A stretch of 64,000 nucleotides of DNA, taken from positions 88,728 through 152,727 of the forward strand of contig JAUIFJ010000008.1 in the NCBI GenBank assembly GCA_030429345.1, read 5' to 3'. Of this stretch, positions 33,622-41,849 are shown one piece after another. The stretch comes from a bacterium. Its GTDB lineage: Bacteria; CAIWAD01. Position 1 is the stretch's first letter, and each line of letters starts with the position of its first letter. Under the pieces are notes generated by a model. The model searched no databases. It was not told the DNA's origin and saw only the letters and a list, made by a program, of their open reading frames with translations. Both the position numbers and the translations under genes were made by a program.

Positions 33622-34695
33622 TCAGATTGACAGCGACAAGCGGGTGCTCACCAGGTCGGTGACGCGCGCCGCAATGGCGTCCAGCGGCAGGACTTCGCTG
33701 GCCAGGCCTGCCTGCACCACGGCTCCCGGCATGCCCCAGACCACGCTGCTTTCCTCGTCCTGGGCCAGCAGCCGCCCTCCCTCGCGGACCAGGGTTTCCG
33801 CCCCGCGCGCCCCGTCCTGGCCCATGCCGGTCAGCATCAGGGCCAGACAGCCCCCGCCGACCGTGCGGGCCGCCGAGCGGAAGAGCACGTCGACGGCCGG
33901 CCGGCAGGAATTCTCCGGCGGATCGTCGGTCAGGCGGATCTGCAGCCGGCCCTTGGCCTCCTGCAGTTCCATGTGGCGGTTGCCCGGCGCGATCAGCGCC
34001 TCGCCCGGCAGAAGGACCTCGCCCTCCTTCGCCTCGCGCACGGTCATGGCCACCTTGCTGTTCAGCCTCTCGGCCAGGATGCCGGTGAACATGGGCGGCA
34101 TGTGCTGCACGATGGCCACAGGGACCGGCAGGTCTCCCGGCAGCGCCGAAAAGAGGCGCATCAGGGCTTCCGGGCCGCCGGTGCTGACGCCGATCACCAG
34201 CAGGCGCACGGGCGCGTTGCTCCGGGTGGCCACTCGGCGCGGCACGGGAGCGGGAGGGGCGCTTGCCGGGTTTCGCGAACTCCGGCGGGAAGCACAGAGC
34301 TGCTTGATGCGGGGCAGCAGTTCGCCGCGCACCACTCGCACAGCTTCCTGCGGATCCGCCACCTTCTCGGGCTTGGTCACGTAGTCGTTGGCCCCGTGCG
34401 ACAGCGCCTCGATGGTGGCCGTCCCGCCGCGCAGGGTCAGGGTGCTGAACATGATCACCGGCAGGCGGGGCCATTCGCGGCGCAGTTCCTTGAGCGCGGT
34501 CAGGCCGTCCATCACCGGCATTTCCACATCCAGGGTCAGCAGATCGGGCTGCAGGCTTCGCGCCAGCTCGAGGGCCTCCTGCCCGTTGCGCGCGCGTCCG
34601 CAGACTTCCACTTCCGGATCCGCTGAAAGAGCCTGCTCGATCAGGCGCCGCACGACACTGCTGTCGTCGACGATGAGCACGCGAATTGCCTTCAT
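33622..34695 (-). CDS. cheB: Chemotaxis response regulator protein-glutamate methylesterase CheB
   Basis: Starting at ATG 34695 (ATGA overlap with the upstream cheY), the 357-residue protein has an N-terminal receiver (Asp56 in LTLDVEMPVMDG) and a C-terminal methylesterase with the catalytic triad: Ser171 in GVSTGGPEAL, His198 in VQHMPPMFT and Asp294 in MGQDGARGAE. It removes methyl groups from, or deamidates, chemoreceptors after phosphorylation by CheA. The ~45-residue linker is rich in Arg and Pro. Confidence 0.95.
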   Translation of the reverse strand: MKAIRVLIVDDSSVVRRLIEQALSADPEVEVCGRARNGQEALELARSLQPDLLTLDVEMPVMDGLTALKELRREWPRLPVIMFSTLTLRGGTATIEALSHGANDYVTKPEKVADPQEAVRVVRGELLPRIKQLCASRRSSRNPASAPPAPVPRRVATRSNAPVRLLVIGVSTGGPEALMRLFSALPGDLPVPVAIVQHMPPMFTGILAERLNSKVAMTVREAKEGEVLLPGEALIAPGNRHMELQEAKGRLQIRLTDDPPENSCRPAVDVLFRSAARTVGGGCLALMLTGMGQDGARGAETLVREGGRLLAQDEESSVVWGMPGAVVQAGLASEVLPLDAIAARVTDLVSTRLSLSI

Positions 34696-35072
34696 TGCTT
34701 GCCTTCCAGGCTGAAGCCGATGAGGGCCAGTTTCTCGACCAGGGCCTGCTGGGTGCAGGGCTTCATGATGTACTCGTTGGCGCCGGCCTCCAGGGCCTCG
34801 ATGACGCGCTCCAGTTCGTTGAGCGAGGTCACCATCATGATCGGCACCTCGTTGAAGCGCTCCTCGGCGCGGACTGCGCGAACGAACTCGATGCCGTTCA
34901 TGCGCGGCATTTCCCAGTCCACCAGGAGCACATCGGTTTCTCCGCGCTCCTGCAGTTTCTCGAAGGCCTGCTGACCGTCCTCGGCTTCCGTGCACTCGAA
35001 GTCCAGAGCCTGCAGGTACTGGCTCAAAATCTTGCGGATAGCGCTGGAGTCATCAATGACAAATGCGTGCAT
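34692..35072 (-). CDS. CheY-like receiver
   Basis: This 126-residue receiver has FVIDDSSAIRK, phospho-acceptor Asp52 in LVDWEMPRMNG, the switch Thr in IMMVTS and Lys in YIMKPC. It is the first gene of the downstream chemotaxis unit and overlaps cheB by 4 nt. With the second CheY at 39837 the locus has two CheY-type proteins, one perhaps a phosphate sink. A GCCGATAG element at 35144-35151 (- strand) resembles a sigma-28 -10 box, but the -35 match is poor. Confidence 0.9.
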   Translation of the reverse strand: MHAFVIDDSSAIRKILSQYLQALDFECTEAEDGQQAFEKLQERGETDVLLVDWEMPRMNGIEFVRAVRAEERFNEVPIMMVTSLNELERVIEALEAGANEYIMKPCTQQALVEKLALIGFSLEGKQ

Positions 35073-35200
35073 GTCCAGGATCCTCTTGCATTGGCGTTAC
35101 GATCCATTGCGGCAACCCGGCGGGACCTACTGCCGCAGTTCCCCTATCGGCAAAAGGCACCAGGTGATCCACGACCCCCAAAGCCCAATTCCACCGCAAA

Positions 35201-35285
35201 AGCCCCGAAGGGGCGACAGAACAGTAGCTGCGGGTGCCAACCGGCAGAATGCGGGCGATAGCCCGCAGATGGGTACCCACCCGCA
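35201..35285. repeat. Dispersed intergenic repeat, copy 1
   Basis: The stretch AGCCCCGAAGGGGCGACAGA, then AGTAGCTGCGGGTGCCAACC and nearby GCCCGCAGATGGG units, closely matches the gap at 39214-39280. It includes a CCCC/GGGG hairpin and several CCCGCAGA-type direct repeats. It lies in the 288-bp gap between cheY and cheW together with a terminator. Confidence 0.6.
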
Positions 35286-35295
35286 GATGGGAACC

Positions 35296-35329
35296 AGAGA
35301 GAAAACGACCCGGCAAGGTACCGGGTCGT
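35296..35329 (-). terminator. Rho-independent terminator of the cheA-cheX-cheW unit
   Basis: A 9-bp perfect stem (ACGACCCGG at 35305-35313 with CCGGGTCGT at 35321-35329) and 7-nt loop are followed on the - strand by TTTTCTCTCT. It lies about 30 bp past the cheW stop codon. Confidence 0.8.
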
Positions 35330-35360
35330 GCAGCAGTCGGTGAAGTGAGCCAGTCCCGGC

Positions 35361-35801
35361 TCAGGCGTCCTGGGCTTCGAACTGCAGGGTGCGGTCCACG
35401 TCGAGGATCAGCAGCAGGCTGCCGTCCAGCTTGTAGGCGCCTTCCAGCAGCTCGCGGGCCACTCCGCTGACCGTCTCGGGCACGCGCTCGAAACGCTCCT
35501 CGTCCATTTCGTGGACATCGCGGATCTCGTCGACCAGCAGGCTGATCATGCCGTCGCCGGTCTTGATCACCACGTTCATCGGAGTCGCGTCCGGGGCGAA
35601 GGGCTCCATGTCCATGCGGCTGCGCAGGTCGACGGCGGTGACGATCTGGCCGCGCAGGTTGATCAGGCCGGGAAGGGTCTCCGCGGCCAGGGGGATCCGG
35701 GTCATTTCCTGGTAGCGCAGGACCTCCTGCACGCGAGTGACTTCCACACCGAAGAAGTGCTCGCCGAGCATGAAGGTGCAGAACTGCCGACGCTCAGCCA
35801 T
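35361..35801 (-). CDS. cheW: Chemotaxis coupling protein CheW
   Basis: The 146-residue CheW domain has FCTFMLGEHFFGVEVTRVQEVL, the canonical IPLAAETLPGLINLRGQIVTAVDLR and LLVDEIRDV. It bridges chemoreceptors to CheA at the inner-membrane array. It follows cheX by one base and ends just before a strong terminator, so cheA-cheX-cheW form one unit. Confidence 0.93.
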   Translation of the reverse strand: MAERRQFCTFMLGEHFFGVEVTRVQEVLRYQEMTRIPLAAETLPGLINLRGQIVTAVDLRSRMDMEPFAPDATPMNVVIKTGDGMISLLVDEIRDVHEMDEERFERVPETVSGVARELLEGAYKLDGSLLLILDVDRTLQFEAQDA

Positions 35802-35802
35802 A

Positions 35803-36285
35803 TCAGCCTCCGACGTTGTGTGACAGCTTCATCGTGACTTCCATCATCAGCCGGCTCTTCCCGACGCCGAAGGGGATCACCATGACCGGCGCGTCGATCT
35901 TCTGCACCAGGTTGTGTCCCTGGCCGACGACCACCGTGGGGATCGAGATGTGGAAACTGAGCCCCATCTCGGCGAACTCGGTCTTGGCGCCGCCGGCCAC
36001 CATGTTGGCCAGTTCGCCGACGCAGTCCTCCACGTCCTGCGTGATGCGGAAGACCGATTCGCCCATCATCATCTTGTATACCTTGAGCGCCAGGGGCTGG
36101 GGAAAACTCATCGCCACGGCGCCGGAGACATCGTTGCCGGCGAAACCGATGATGCCGCTGATGTCGCCCTGCGTCTTGTTCTCCTGCTTGAGGTAGGGCG
36201 TCTTGCGCTCCAGCTCGATCCCGACCATGGTCTCCAGGGCATTGATCGCGCCATTGATGAAGGGGTTGATGTATTTCGCGTCCAT
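35803..36285 (-). CDS. cheX: CheX-type CheY-phosphate phosphatase
   Basis: This 160-residue CheX/CheC-family protein carries the catalytic E-x2-N signature on its long helix (DCVGELANMVAGGAK) and the usual ISGIIGFAGNDVSGAVAMSF strands. Such proteins dephosphorylate CheY-P as dimers. GGAGAG precedes the ATG. A second paralogue lies at 39337-39828 beside the other CheY. Confidence 0.88.
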   Translation of the reverse strand: MDAKYINPFINGAINALETMVGIELERKTPYLKQENKTQGDISGIIGFAGNDVSGAVAMSFPQPLALKVYKMMMGESVFRITQDVEDCVGELANMVAGGAKTEFAEMGLSFHISIPTVVVGQGHNLVQKIDAPVMVIPFGVGKSRLMMEVTMKLSHNVGG

Positions 36286-36312
36286 GAGACTCTCCGGCTT
36301 GCGACGACCGCC

Positions 36313-38619
36313 CTAGGCCATCGTTGTTTCGACAAAGCGCACCTGTCCCATCTCGAGCAGGTGATCCACATCCAGCATTTCCGTGACACGCTCCTTGATC
36401 ACGATCACGCCGCCGACTCCCTCGCGGGTCGCCTGGCGCGTCTCTTCCAGGTTGGTTTCCACGATGTCGACGATCTCGTCGACGACCAGGCCGACGTCGT
36501 GCCCGCAGGATGTCGTATACACGACCACGTGAAGCAGGCCCTCCCTGGCCGATCCGGCCCCCTCGACCTCGCGCGGCTCGCGGCGGCGCTCGGAGAGGAT
36601 CTCGTCGGGCCGCACCAGGGTCATGATGTCGCCCCGGTACTGGACCACCTCCACTCCGCCCACCTTCTCCACGCTGGCGAGCTCGATCTCCTCCAGGCGC
36701 TTGACCTGGGAGAGCTTCATGCTCATACGGCCGCTGCCCAGCCGGAAGACGAGCACGCTTTCCAGGTCCAGGTCCTCTTCGGCGGCGGCGCGGGCCATGT
36801 CGATCAGCGCCTGGTCGCGCAGCTTGGAGATCACATTGGCCTTCTGGGCCATGCCCATCACGTCGAGGATCAGCGCCACGCGGCCGTCCCCCATGATGGT
36901 GGCTCCGGCGTACTGGGCGATGGCCTTCAGCTGCCGGCTCAGCGGCTTGACGACGATCTCCTCCGAGTCGTTGATCTGGTCGACGACCAGCCCGAAATGC
37001 TGGCTGTCGGCCTGTAACACGACGATGTTGATCTTCTCGTCCTCGCGGGGCTCGCCGGCCTTGCGCAGGCCCAGCTCCTCGTCCAGGTATACAATCGGCA
37101 GCAGCTTGCCGCGCAGGCGGAAGACCGGCGCGTCGGAAATCCTCTCGATTCCCTTGCGCGCGTCCTCGCCCTGCAGGCGCACCAGCTCGAGCAGGCTGAC
37201 CTGCGGCACGGCGAAGCGCTCGCCGGCGCAGCTGACGATCAGCGCCGGGATGATGGCCAGGGTCAGCGGAATCTTGACCCGCACGGTCGTGCCCTGGCCC
37301 ATCGTGCTGTCCAGGTCGACGCTTCCGCCGATGCGTTCGATATTGGTCTTGACCACGTCCATGCCGACGCCGCGGCCGGAAACGTTCGTCACCTGTTTCG
37401 CCGTGGAAAAGCCGGGTCGGAAGATCAGGTTCTGCAGTTCCTTCCCGCTCATCCGCTCGGCGCTCTCCTCGGTGATCAGGCCGCGCTCGATGGCCTTGTC
37501 GCGGATCCGCTCCCCGTCGAGACCGCCGCCGTCGTCGCCGACCTCGATGATCACCATGCCGCCTTCGTGATACGCCACCAGGCTGAGCACGCCTTCCGGG
37601 TGCTTGCCCGCCGCCTTGCGGATCTCCGGACTCTCGATGCCGTGATCCACCGAGTTGCGCACCAGGTGGGTCAGCGGATCCTTGATCGCCTCGATCAGGG
37701 TCTTGTCGAGTTCCGTGTTCTTGCCTTCCATCTCGATGCGCACCTGCTTGCCGCAGCCGCGGGCCAGGTCGCGCACGACACGGGGGAACTTGTTCCAGAT
37801 GTTTCCCACCGGCTGCATGCGCGTCTTCATCACGCCTTCCTGCAGCTCGCTGGTGATGTGATTCAAGCGTTGGCTGGTGGCGTGCAGGGCGGGCAGTTCC
37901 ACCCCGCTGAGGTGCTGCAGGATCTGGTTGCGGCTGAGCACCAGCTCGCCGACCAGGTTCATCAGGCGGTCCAGCAGGTGGACATCCACGCGGATCGAGG
38001 TGTCCGCGATGCTGGCATTCTGCGGCCGGGGCGTATTCGCGCTTCCGGTTTCTCCCCTGGGAGCCGCGGCAGCCGGGACCTCGGCTTCGGTCTGTTCCGC
38101 AGCCGGCTCCTGCACGGGCTCGGAAGCGGTGGCCTGCTGCCCGCAGGGCGCGGCCTCCTTCTCCGGCTCCGCCTGGGTCGGCGTGGACTCTTTTTGGGGC
38201 TCTTCGGCGGCTCCGGACGCCGCAGCGGCGGCACCGGCGGCCTCGGCTTCCAGCAGGCGGGTCAGTTCGACCTTGAGATCCGCGTATTCTTCCGCGCCGT
38301 CGTTCTGCTCGTTCTCGATCACGGACAGCATTTCGCGCACGGCGTCGACCATGTGCAGCAGTCCGCTGGTGACTTCCGGGTTGAGCCGGACTTCTCCGTC
38401 CCGCAGCTTGCTGAGCAGGTTCTCGCCCACATGGGTCACCGATTCCAGGCGATTGAAGCCCAGGAAGCCGCAGGTGCCCTTGATGGTGTGGATTGTTCTG
38501 AAAATAGAAGCCAGCAGTTCGCGATTCTCCGGATCCTCTTCCAGCTGCACCAGGTTGCGGTCCAGCTGATCCAGATTCTCGTGGCTTTCGATCAGGAATT
38601 CATTGACCAGGTCGTCCAT
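36313..38619 (-). CDS. cheA: Chemotaxis histidine kinase CheA with two C-terminal CheW domains
   Basis: The 768-residue kinase starts at ATG 38619 behind GAGGT. Domains in order: P1 HPt (TIHTIKGTCGFLGFNRLE, His near 45), an Ala/Glu/Pro-rich linker (~140-215), P3 dimerisation (VHLLDRLMNLVGELVLSRNQ), and P4 ATPase with the N-box LVRNSVDHGIESPE, GDDGGGLD, and G2 GRGVGMDVVKTNIERIGG. A P5 CheW-like domain (~455-590) is followed by a second CheW-like domain (~610-768, VLVFRLGSGRMSM, ending FVETTMA). It phosphorylates CheY and CheB. The extra CheW domain may alter array geometry (inference). Confidence 0.95.
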   Translation of the reverse strand: MDDLVNEFLIESHENLDQLDRNLVQLEEDPENRELLASIFRTIHTIKGTCGFLGFNRLESVTHVGENLLSKLRDGEVRLNPEVTSGLLHMVDAVREMLSVIENEQNDGAEEYADLKVELTRLLEAEAAGAAAAASGAAEEPQKESTPTQAEPEKEAAPCGQQATASEPVQEPAAEQTEAEVPAAAAPRGETGSANTPRPQNASIADTSIRVDVHLLDRLMNLVGELVLSRNQILQHLSGVELPALHATSQRLNHITSELQEGVMKTRMQPVGNIWNKFPRVVRDLARGCGKQVRIEMEGKNTELDKTLIEAIKDPLTHLVRNSVDHGIESPEIRKAAGKHPEGVLSLVAYHEGGMVIIEVGDDGGGLDGERIRDKAIERGLITEESAERMSGKELQNLIFRPGFSTAKQVTNVSGRGVGMDVVKTNIERIGGSVDLDSTMGQGTTVRVKIPLTLAIIPALIVSCAGERFAVPQVSLLELVRLQGEDARKGIERISDAPVFRLRGKLLPIVYLDEELGLRKAGEPREDEKINIVVLQADSQHFGLVVDQINDSEEIVVKPLSRQLKAIAQYAGATIMGDGRVALILDVMGMAQKANVISKLRDQALIDMARAAAEEDLDLESVLVFRLGSGRMSMKLSQVKRLEEIELASVEKVGGVEVVQYRGDIMTLVRPDEILSERRREPREVEGAGSAREGLLHVVVYTTSCGHDVGLVVDEIVDIVETNLEETRQATREGVGGVIVIKERVTEMLDVDHLLEMGQVRFVETTMA

Positions 38620-38662
38620 CCCGCACCTCTGATTCACCAGGGGGTTCCCACTGTTCACCTAC

Positions 38663-38689
38663 ATATCGGAACAGCGATTGGCGGATTTG
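38663..38689 (-). promoter_or_regulatory. Sigma-28-like promoter upstream of cheA
   Basis: On the - strand CAAA, a 15-base spacer and TCCGATAT resemble the FliA consensus TAAA-N15-GCCGATAA (3 of 4 and 6 of 8). It lies about 45 bp before the cheA start in a 138-bp gap. The presence of a FlgM-like gene in the window makes sigma-28 control plausible. Confidence 0.4.
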
Positions 38690-38757
38690 ATGGGATGGAC
38701 AGGAAAGGAGACGAATCGGTCAAAAACGAGACCGCAGTCAACCGGAAGACAAGAAGA

Positions 38758-39180
38758 CTAGACGATGAGGAAACTGGTCAGGAAGTTCCCAAGTCGCGCC
38801 ACCAGGAAGAGAACGGCCAGGCGCAGGTGCCAGGCTCTCAGGCCCGAATGGCCGCGCAGCAGCAGCCCTCCGAGCACGACCAGCCCCAGCCAGCCCAGCG
38901 CCGCCACCGCCGAGAAGCCGATGTGGATCGCCAGTATGCCGCGAAGGGCGGGGTCGAAGGCCTGCTCGATGGCGCTGCGGTTCAATTCGATCCAGAGCAC
39001 CAGGGCCGTATCTAGCAGAAACGCCGAGAGCATCCAGCGGACATGCCGCAGCCGTTCTCGCCGCAACACCAGCCCGCGACCAATCATCAGCAGCACAAGG
39101 AAGGATACGAGGTGCGTCCAGTTCACAAGGAGTCCCGTTGTCTCACAAACGCAGACAATATGCAGAATTTCCCCGACCAT
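38758..39180 (-). CDS. Small four-helix membrane protein of unknown function
   Basis: The 140 residues form about four membrane helices: WTHLVSFLVLLMIGRGLVL, RWMLSAFLLDTALVLWIEL, IHIGFSAVAALGWLGLVVLGG and HLRLAVLFLVARLGNFLTSFLI. Scattered His and Arg at helix ends recall DUF420/CtaG-like or cytochrome-b-like small membrane proteins, but I cannot assign a family. It sits between two chemotaxis units, 138 bp before cheA, with a terminator upstream of it, so it may have its own promoter or be carried with cheA. Confidence 0.6.
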   Translation of the reverse strand: MVGEILHIVCVCETTGLLVNWTHLVSFLVLLMIGRGLVLRRERLRHVRWMLSAFLLDTALVLWIELNRSAIEQAFDPALRGILAIHIGFSAVAALGWLGLVVLGGLLLRGHSGLRAWHLRLAVLFLVARLGNFLTSFLIV

Positions 39181-39213
39181 TGACCCCTACGGGGCCAGAC
39201 ACCCCAAGAGACC

Positions 39214-39280
39214 AGCCCCGAAGGGGCGGCAGACTAGTATCTGCGGGTGCCAGCCCGCAGACAAGGGCGCCAGCCCGCAG
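39214..39280. repeat. Dispersed intergenic repeat, copy 2
   Basis: AGCCCCGAAGGGGCGGCAGA, then AGTATCTGCGGGTGCCAGCC and two CCAGCCCGCAGA units, closely match 35201-35285. It lies between the small membrane gene and the cheX-2 terminator. Confidence 0.6.
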
Positions 39281-39292
39281 AGGGTGCAGGCA

Positions 39293-39320
39293 ATAAAAAA
39301 GCCCGCCGGATCGGCGGGCC
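39293..39320 (-). terminator. Rho-independent terminator of the cheY-cheX-2 unit
   Basis: GCCCGCCG and CGGCGGGC form an 8-bp stem with a 3-nt loop at 39301-39319. On the - strand it is followed by TTTTTTATTG. It lies 17 bp past the cheX-2 stop. Confidence 0.85.
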
Positions 39321-39336
39321 TGCAGCGAATGTCCGT

Positions 39337-39828
39337 TCAGTCGCCCGCGGGCCGTTCGCCCAGTTCCAGGGCGATCTCCATCAGGCAGGAATGCTCGCGG
39401 AAGCCGAAGGGAATGTCGACCACGGCCATGCGGTTGCGCATGCGGATCGAGTGGTTGGGGCCTTCGATGATCGTCGGGATCGAGATCAGGAAATGCACGT
39501 CCCGAGCCGCGAAAAGCGTCTTGGCATTTCCAAGGACAATGTTGGCGATTTCGCCAATGCAGTCATGCACTTCGGGGCCGCAGCGCTCAAGGCTCTCGCC
39601 CATCATCGCCTCGTAGAGCCCCAAAGCCGCGGCCTGGGTGAAACGAAGGCTGAGCACACCGCTCACGCCATCGCCCCCGAAACCGATGACCGCGCTCAGG
39701 TCGCCGAAGGCCTTGTGGCCTTTCTGAACCGTAGGCTTGTCAATGCGGACCTCTTCGCCCAGCATCATTTCAGCCGTACTGCCCAGGGATTCGGCGAAGA
39801 GCTGAAGATTGTTCAGCGCTTTGGCCAT
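39337..39828 (-). CDS. Second CheX-type chemotaxis protein
   Basis: This 163-residue CheX-family paralogue carries the same catalytic helix (DCIGEIANIVLGNAK) and GDLSAVIGFGGDGVSGVLSLRF. It is only moderately similar to the protein at 35803. It follows the CheY at 39837 by 8 bp and is probably its dedicated phosphatase. No Shine-Dalgarno is visible before the ATG, so coupling to cheY may drive its translation. Confidence 0.85.
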   Translation of the reverse strand: MAKALNNLQLFAESLGSTAEMMLGEEVRIDKPTVQKGHKAFGDLSAVIGFGGDGVSGVLSLRFTQAAALGLYEAMMGESLERCGPEVHDCIGEIANIVLGNAKTLFAARDVHFLISIPTIIEGPNHSIRMRNRMAVVDIPFGFREHSCLMEIALELGERPAGD

Positions 39829-39836
39829 GAGAGGAG

Positions 39837-40190
39837 CTAGAGTCCCAGGACCTTGTTGATCTTCTCGACCATCACCGGCTTGGTGAAGGGCTTGACGATG
39901 TAGTCGTTGACGCCGTTCTTCAGCGCTTCGAGCACCTCGTTCTTGGCCCCTTCCGTGGTGACCATGATGATCGGCTTGTCAAAGCCCTTGCCCCGGGCCT
40001 CCTTGACGAAGGTCAGCCCGTCCATGACCGGCATGTTCCAGTCCGTGAGCACCAGTTCCGCGGCGTCCACCTTTCCCAGCGCTTCCTGGCCGTCGCCGGC
40101 CTCGTCCACGTCCGAATAGCCGGCCGCCTTGAGGGTATTGATGATGATGCGGCGCATCGTGCTGGAATCGTCTACCACCAGGACTTTCAT
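39837..40190 (-). CDS. cheY: CheY response regulator
   Basis: This 117-residue receiver is very close to flagellar-motor CheY: LVVDDSSTMRRIIINTLKAAG, Asp50 in VLTDWNMPVMDGL, IIMVTTEG and NDYIVKPFTK. It is the more typical of the two CheY proteins and probably binds FliM. It is the first gene of its unit; a sigma-28-like element lies about 115 bp upstream. Confidence 0.93.
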   Translation of the reverse strand: MKVLVVDDSSTMRRIIINTLKAAGYSDVDEAGDGQEALGKVDAAELVLTDWNMPVMDGLTFVKEARGKGFDKPIIMVTTEGAKNEVLEALKNGVNDYIVKPFTKPVMVEKINKVLGL

Positions 40191-40303
40191 GCGGTGACTC
40201 CTTTGCCTTGCATCCGTACTGGCCTGCAGACGCGATGACCGTCATCTGCCATCCGCGCATTCGGACTCCGCGGGTCGTGACGGAGTCCATGCAGGCTGAA
40301 GTC

Positions 40304-40331
40304 TTATCGGAGTCCCGGCGAAGGGAATTCA
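40304..40331 (-). promoter_or_regulatory. Sigma-28-like promoter upstream of cheY
   Basis: On the - strand TGAA, a 16-base spacer and TCCGATAA approximate the FliA consensus TAAA-N15-GCCGATAA (3 of 4 and 7 of 8, spacer one base long). It lies in the 211-bp gap before cheY. A direct ACTCCG/GGAGTC-type symmetry nearby was not interpreted. Confidence 0.4.
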
Positions 40332-40401
40332 GGAGGCGGGCAGAGCGGTCAATGATTCCGTGCAAATGCCCCGGGACGGGTGGGGAAGGAGGAAAGACGT
40401 G

Positions 40402-41109
40402 TCAGGCCGCGCCCTGGTGCGAGACAAGGTCCATGGTCCGCGCCACGGCGTCCTTCTGCAGGAAGCCGTCCAGGTGCCCGGCCGCTCCGCGTCTCTGCAG
40501 GTTTTCGGCAAGCTCTCCTACGCCCAGCAGCAGGAAGGGGCAGCCGACGGCGGCAGCGGCCTCGAAATCCCACTCGTTGTCGCCCAGGAAGAGGCAGGCC
40601 TGTTTCTCGAAGGACCCCTCGCTGCGCATGGCTTCCCGCAAGAGGCCTTCCTTGTCCTGGCCCGCCTCGCCCTCCGGTGAACAGTCCCGGGGGCAGTAGA
40701 GCGGCAGGGCGGGGAATCCGGCCCATTTGAGTTTCATGCGGCTGACGGTCTGCCAGCCGCAGGAGATCACGGCGAGCTGCCAGTCGGCATGGTCCAGGAA
40801 GGACTGGACGAACTCGCGGGCCCCTTTCTGGGCATGAAAAAATTCTGGATTGCTGTGGCGCGCCTGTTCGAGCAGGCTGAGGAAACGGTAGTGCAGGCGG
40901 TGCAGCTCGTCGGCCCTGGGCGGTCGCTCGAACCAGGTTTCCAGGATTTCCCTTCCCTGGCCCCAGTCGGTCCGCAGCCGGTAGCTGCTCCAGTCCCGGT
41001 TGAAGTCGCGAATGCCGAATTCCTGCTCCAGCGCCATGGAGAAACAGGCCTCGTCGATCCGGGCCGTACGCGTCAACGTACCGTCCAGGTCGCAGAGCAA
41101 CAGATGCAT
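40402..41109 (-). CDS. HAD-superfamily phosphatase
   Basis: Starting at ATG 41109 behind GGAGGG, the 235-residue protein has HAD motif I LLLCDLDGTLT (Asp7 nucleophile, Asp9 acid/base), motif II LAVISCGWQ, a Lys in the MKLKWAGFP region, and motif IV CLFLGDNEWDFEAA. The cap region is helical (C1-type), like phosphoserine or phosphonate-type phosphatases. The substrate is unknown. The open frame extends upstream but lacks a start with a ribosome site. Confidence 0.85.
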   Translation of the reverse strand: MHLLLCDLDGTLTRTARIDEACFSMALEQEFGIRDFNRDWSSYRLRTDWGQGREILETWFERPPRADELHRLHYRFLSLLEQARHSNPEFFHAQKGAREFVQSFLDHADWQLAVISCGWQTVSRMKLKWAGFPALPLYCPRDCSPEGEAGQDKEGLLREAMRSEGSFEKQACLFLGDNEWDFEAAAAVGCPFLLLGVGELAENLQRRGAAGHLDGFLQKDAVARTMDLVSHQGAA

Positions 41110-41492
41110 GAAGAGCCCTCCGGTCGATGGACCGGCCGAACACAGTGCTTCCGGGGCGTGGGCGTGGCGTGTGGTACAAATCAGAGCGTCCCGCGCGTGC
41201 GCCAGCATGTGATCGCCGCTTTGTGCTGTATCACAGTGCGGGTTGCCGGTTGCCCGGCCCCCTGTCCCGCCTGTGACGAGGGCTGAGTTTATGACAAAAG
41301 GCGCTGCCATGCAACGCAACAGCGGGGGCAGGAAGGGATACCGCTGCCATAGCGGCGTTTCCGTGTGCGCAAGTCCAGAAGACGGGCTTTGCGCGCGGCA
41401 AAAGGACAATTCCTGGACCCTTCCCCCGAAGGCCGCTGTCTGCACGGGCCGCGCAAGGCGGGCGGGCCGGCCGCCGCGCTGCGGCAGGGTCC
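41110..41492 (-). other. 383-bp gap between queD and the HAD gene, with a long inverted repeat
   Basis: Immediately after the queD stop, AGGGTCC (41486-41492) pairs with GGACCCT (41415-41421), enclosing a smaller GCCGC/GCGGC stem. On the - strand an AT-richer AATTGTCCTTTTG follows. This could be the queCED terminator, but there is no clean T run. The rest of the gap (41110-41414) shows no gene, tRNA or recognisable promoter. Confidence 0.35.
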
Positions 41493-41849
41493 TCAGTCGC
41501 CCTCGTAGACGCACCCGCTGGTGCAGGTCTCGTGGATCACGATGCGCGAGAGTTCTGGCAGACGAGGCTTCAGCTCGGCCCAGATCCAGCGGCAGAGCAG
41601 CTCGCTGGTCGGATTCTCCAGTCCCGGGATCTCGTTGAGGTAGTGGTGATCCAGCCGATCGTATACGGGCTTGAAGGCCTTCTTGATGTCGGCGAAATCC
41701 ATGATCCAGCCAAGGCGGCCGTCCGGCTCGCCTTTCACATGGATGTCGACACGAAAGCTGTGTCCGTGCAGGCGCGCGCACTTGTGCCCTTCCGGCACAT
41801 GGGGCAGGCGATGCGCGGCCTCGAAATGGAAGGTCTTGTAGATTTCCAT
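41493..41849 (-). CDS. queD: 6-carboxy-5,6,7,8-tetrahydropterin synthase QueD
   Basis: The 118-residue T-fold enzyme has the zinc ligands FHFEAAHRL (His13) and RLHGHSF (His28, His30), catalytic Cys24 in HKCARLHGH, and the Glu near the C-terminus (VIHETCTSG). It makes carboxytetrahydropterin from dihydroneopterin triphosphate in queuosine synthesis. Its ATG shares one base with the queE stop. Confidence 0.93.
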   Translation of the reverse strand: MEIYKTFHFEAAHRLPHVPEGHKCARLHGHSFRVDIHVKGEPDGRLGWIMDFADIKKAFKPVYDRLDHHYLNEIPGLENPTSELLCRWIWAELKPRLPELSRIVIHETCTSGCVYEGD

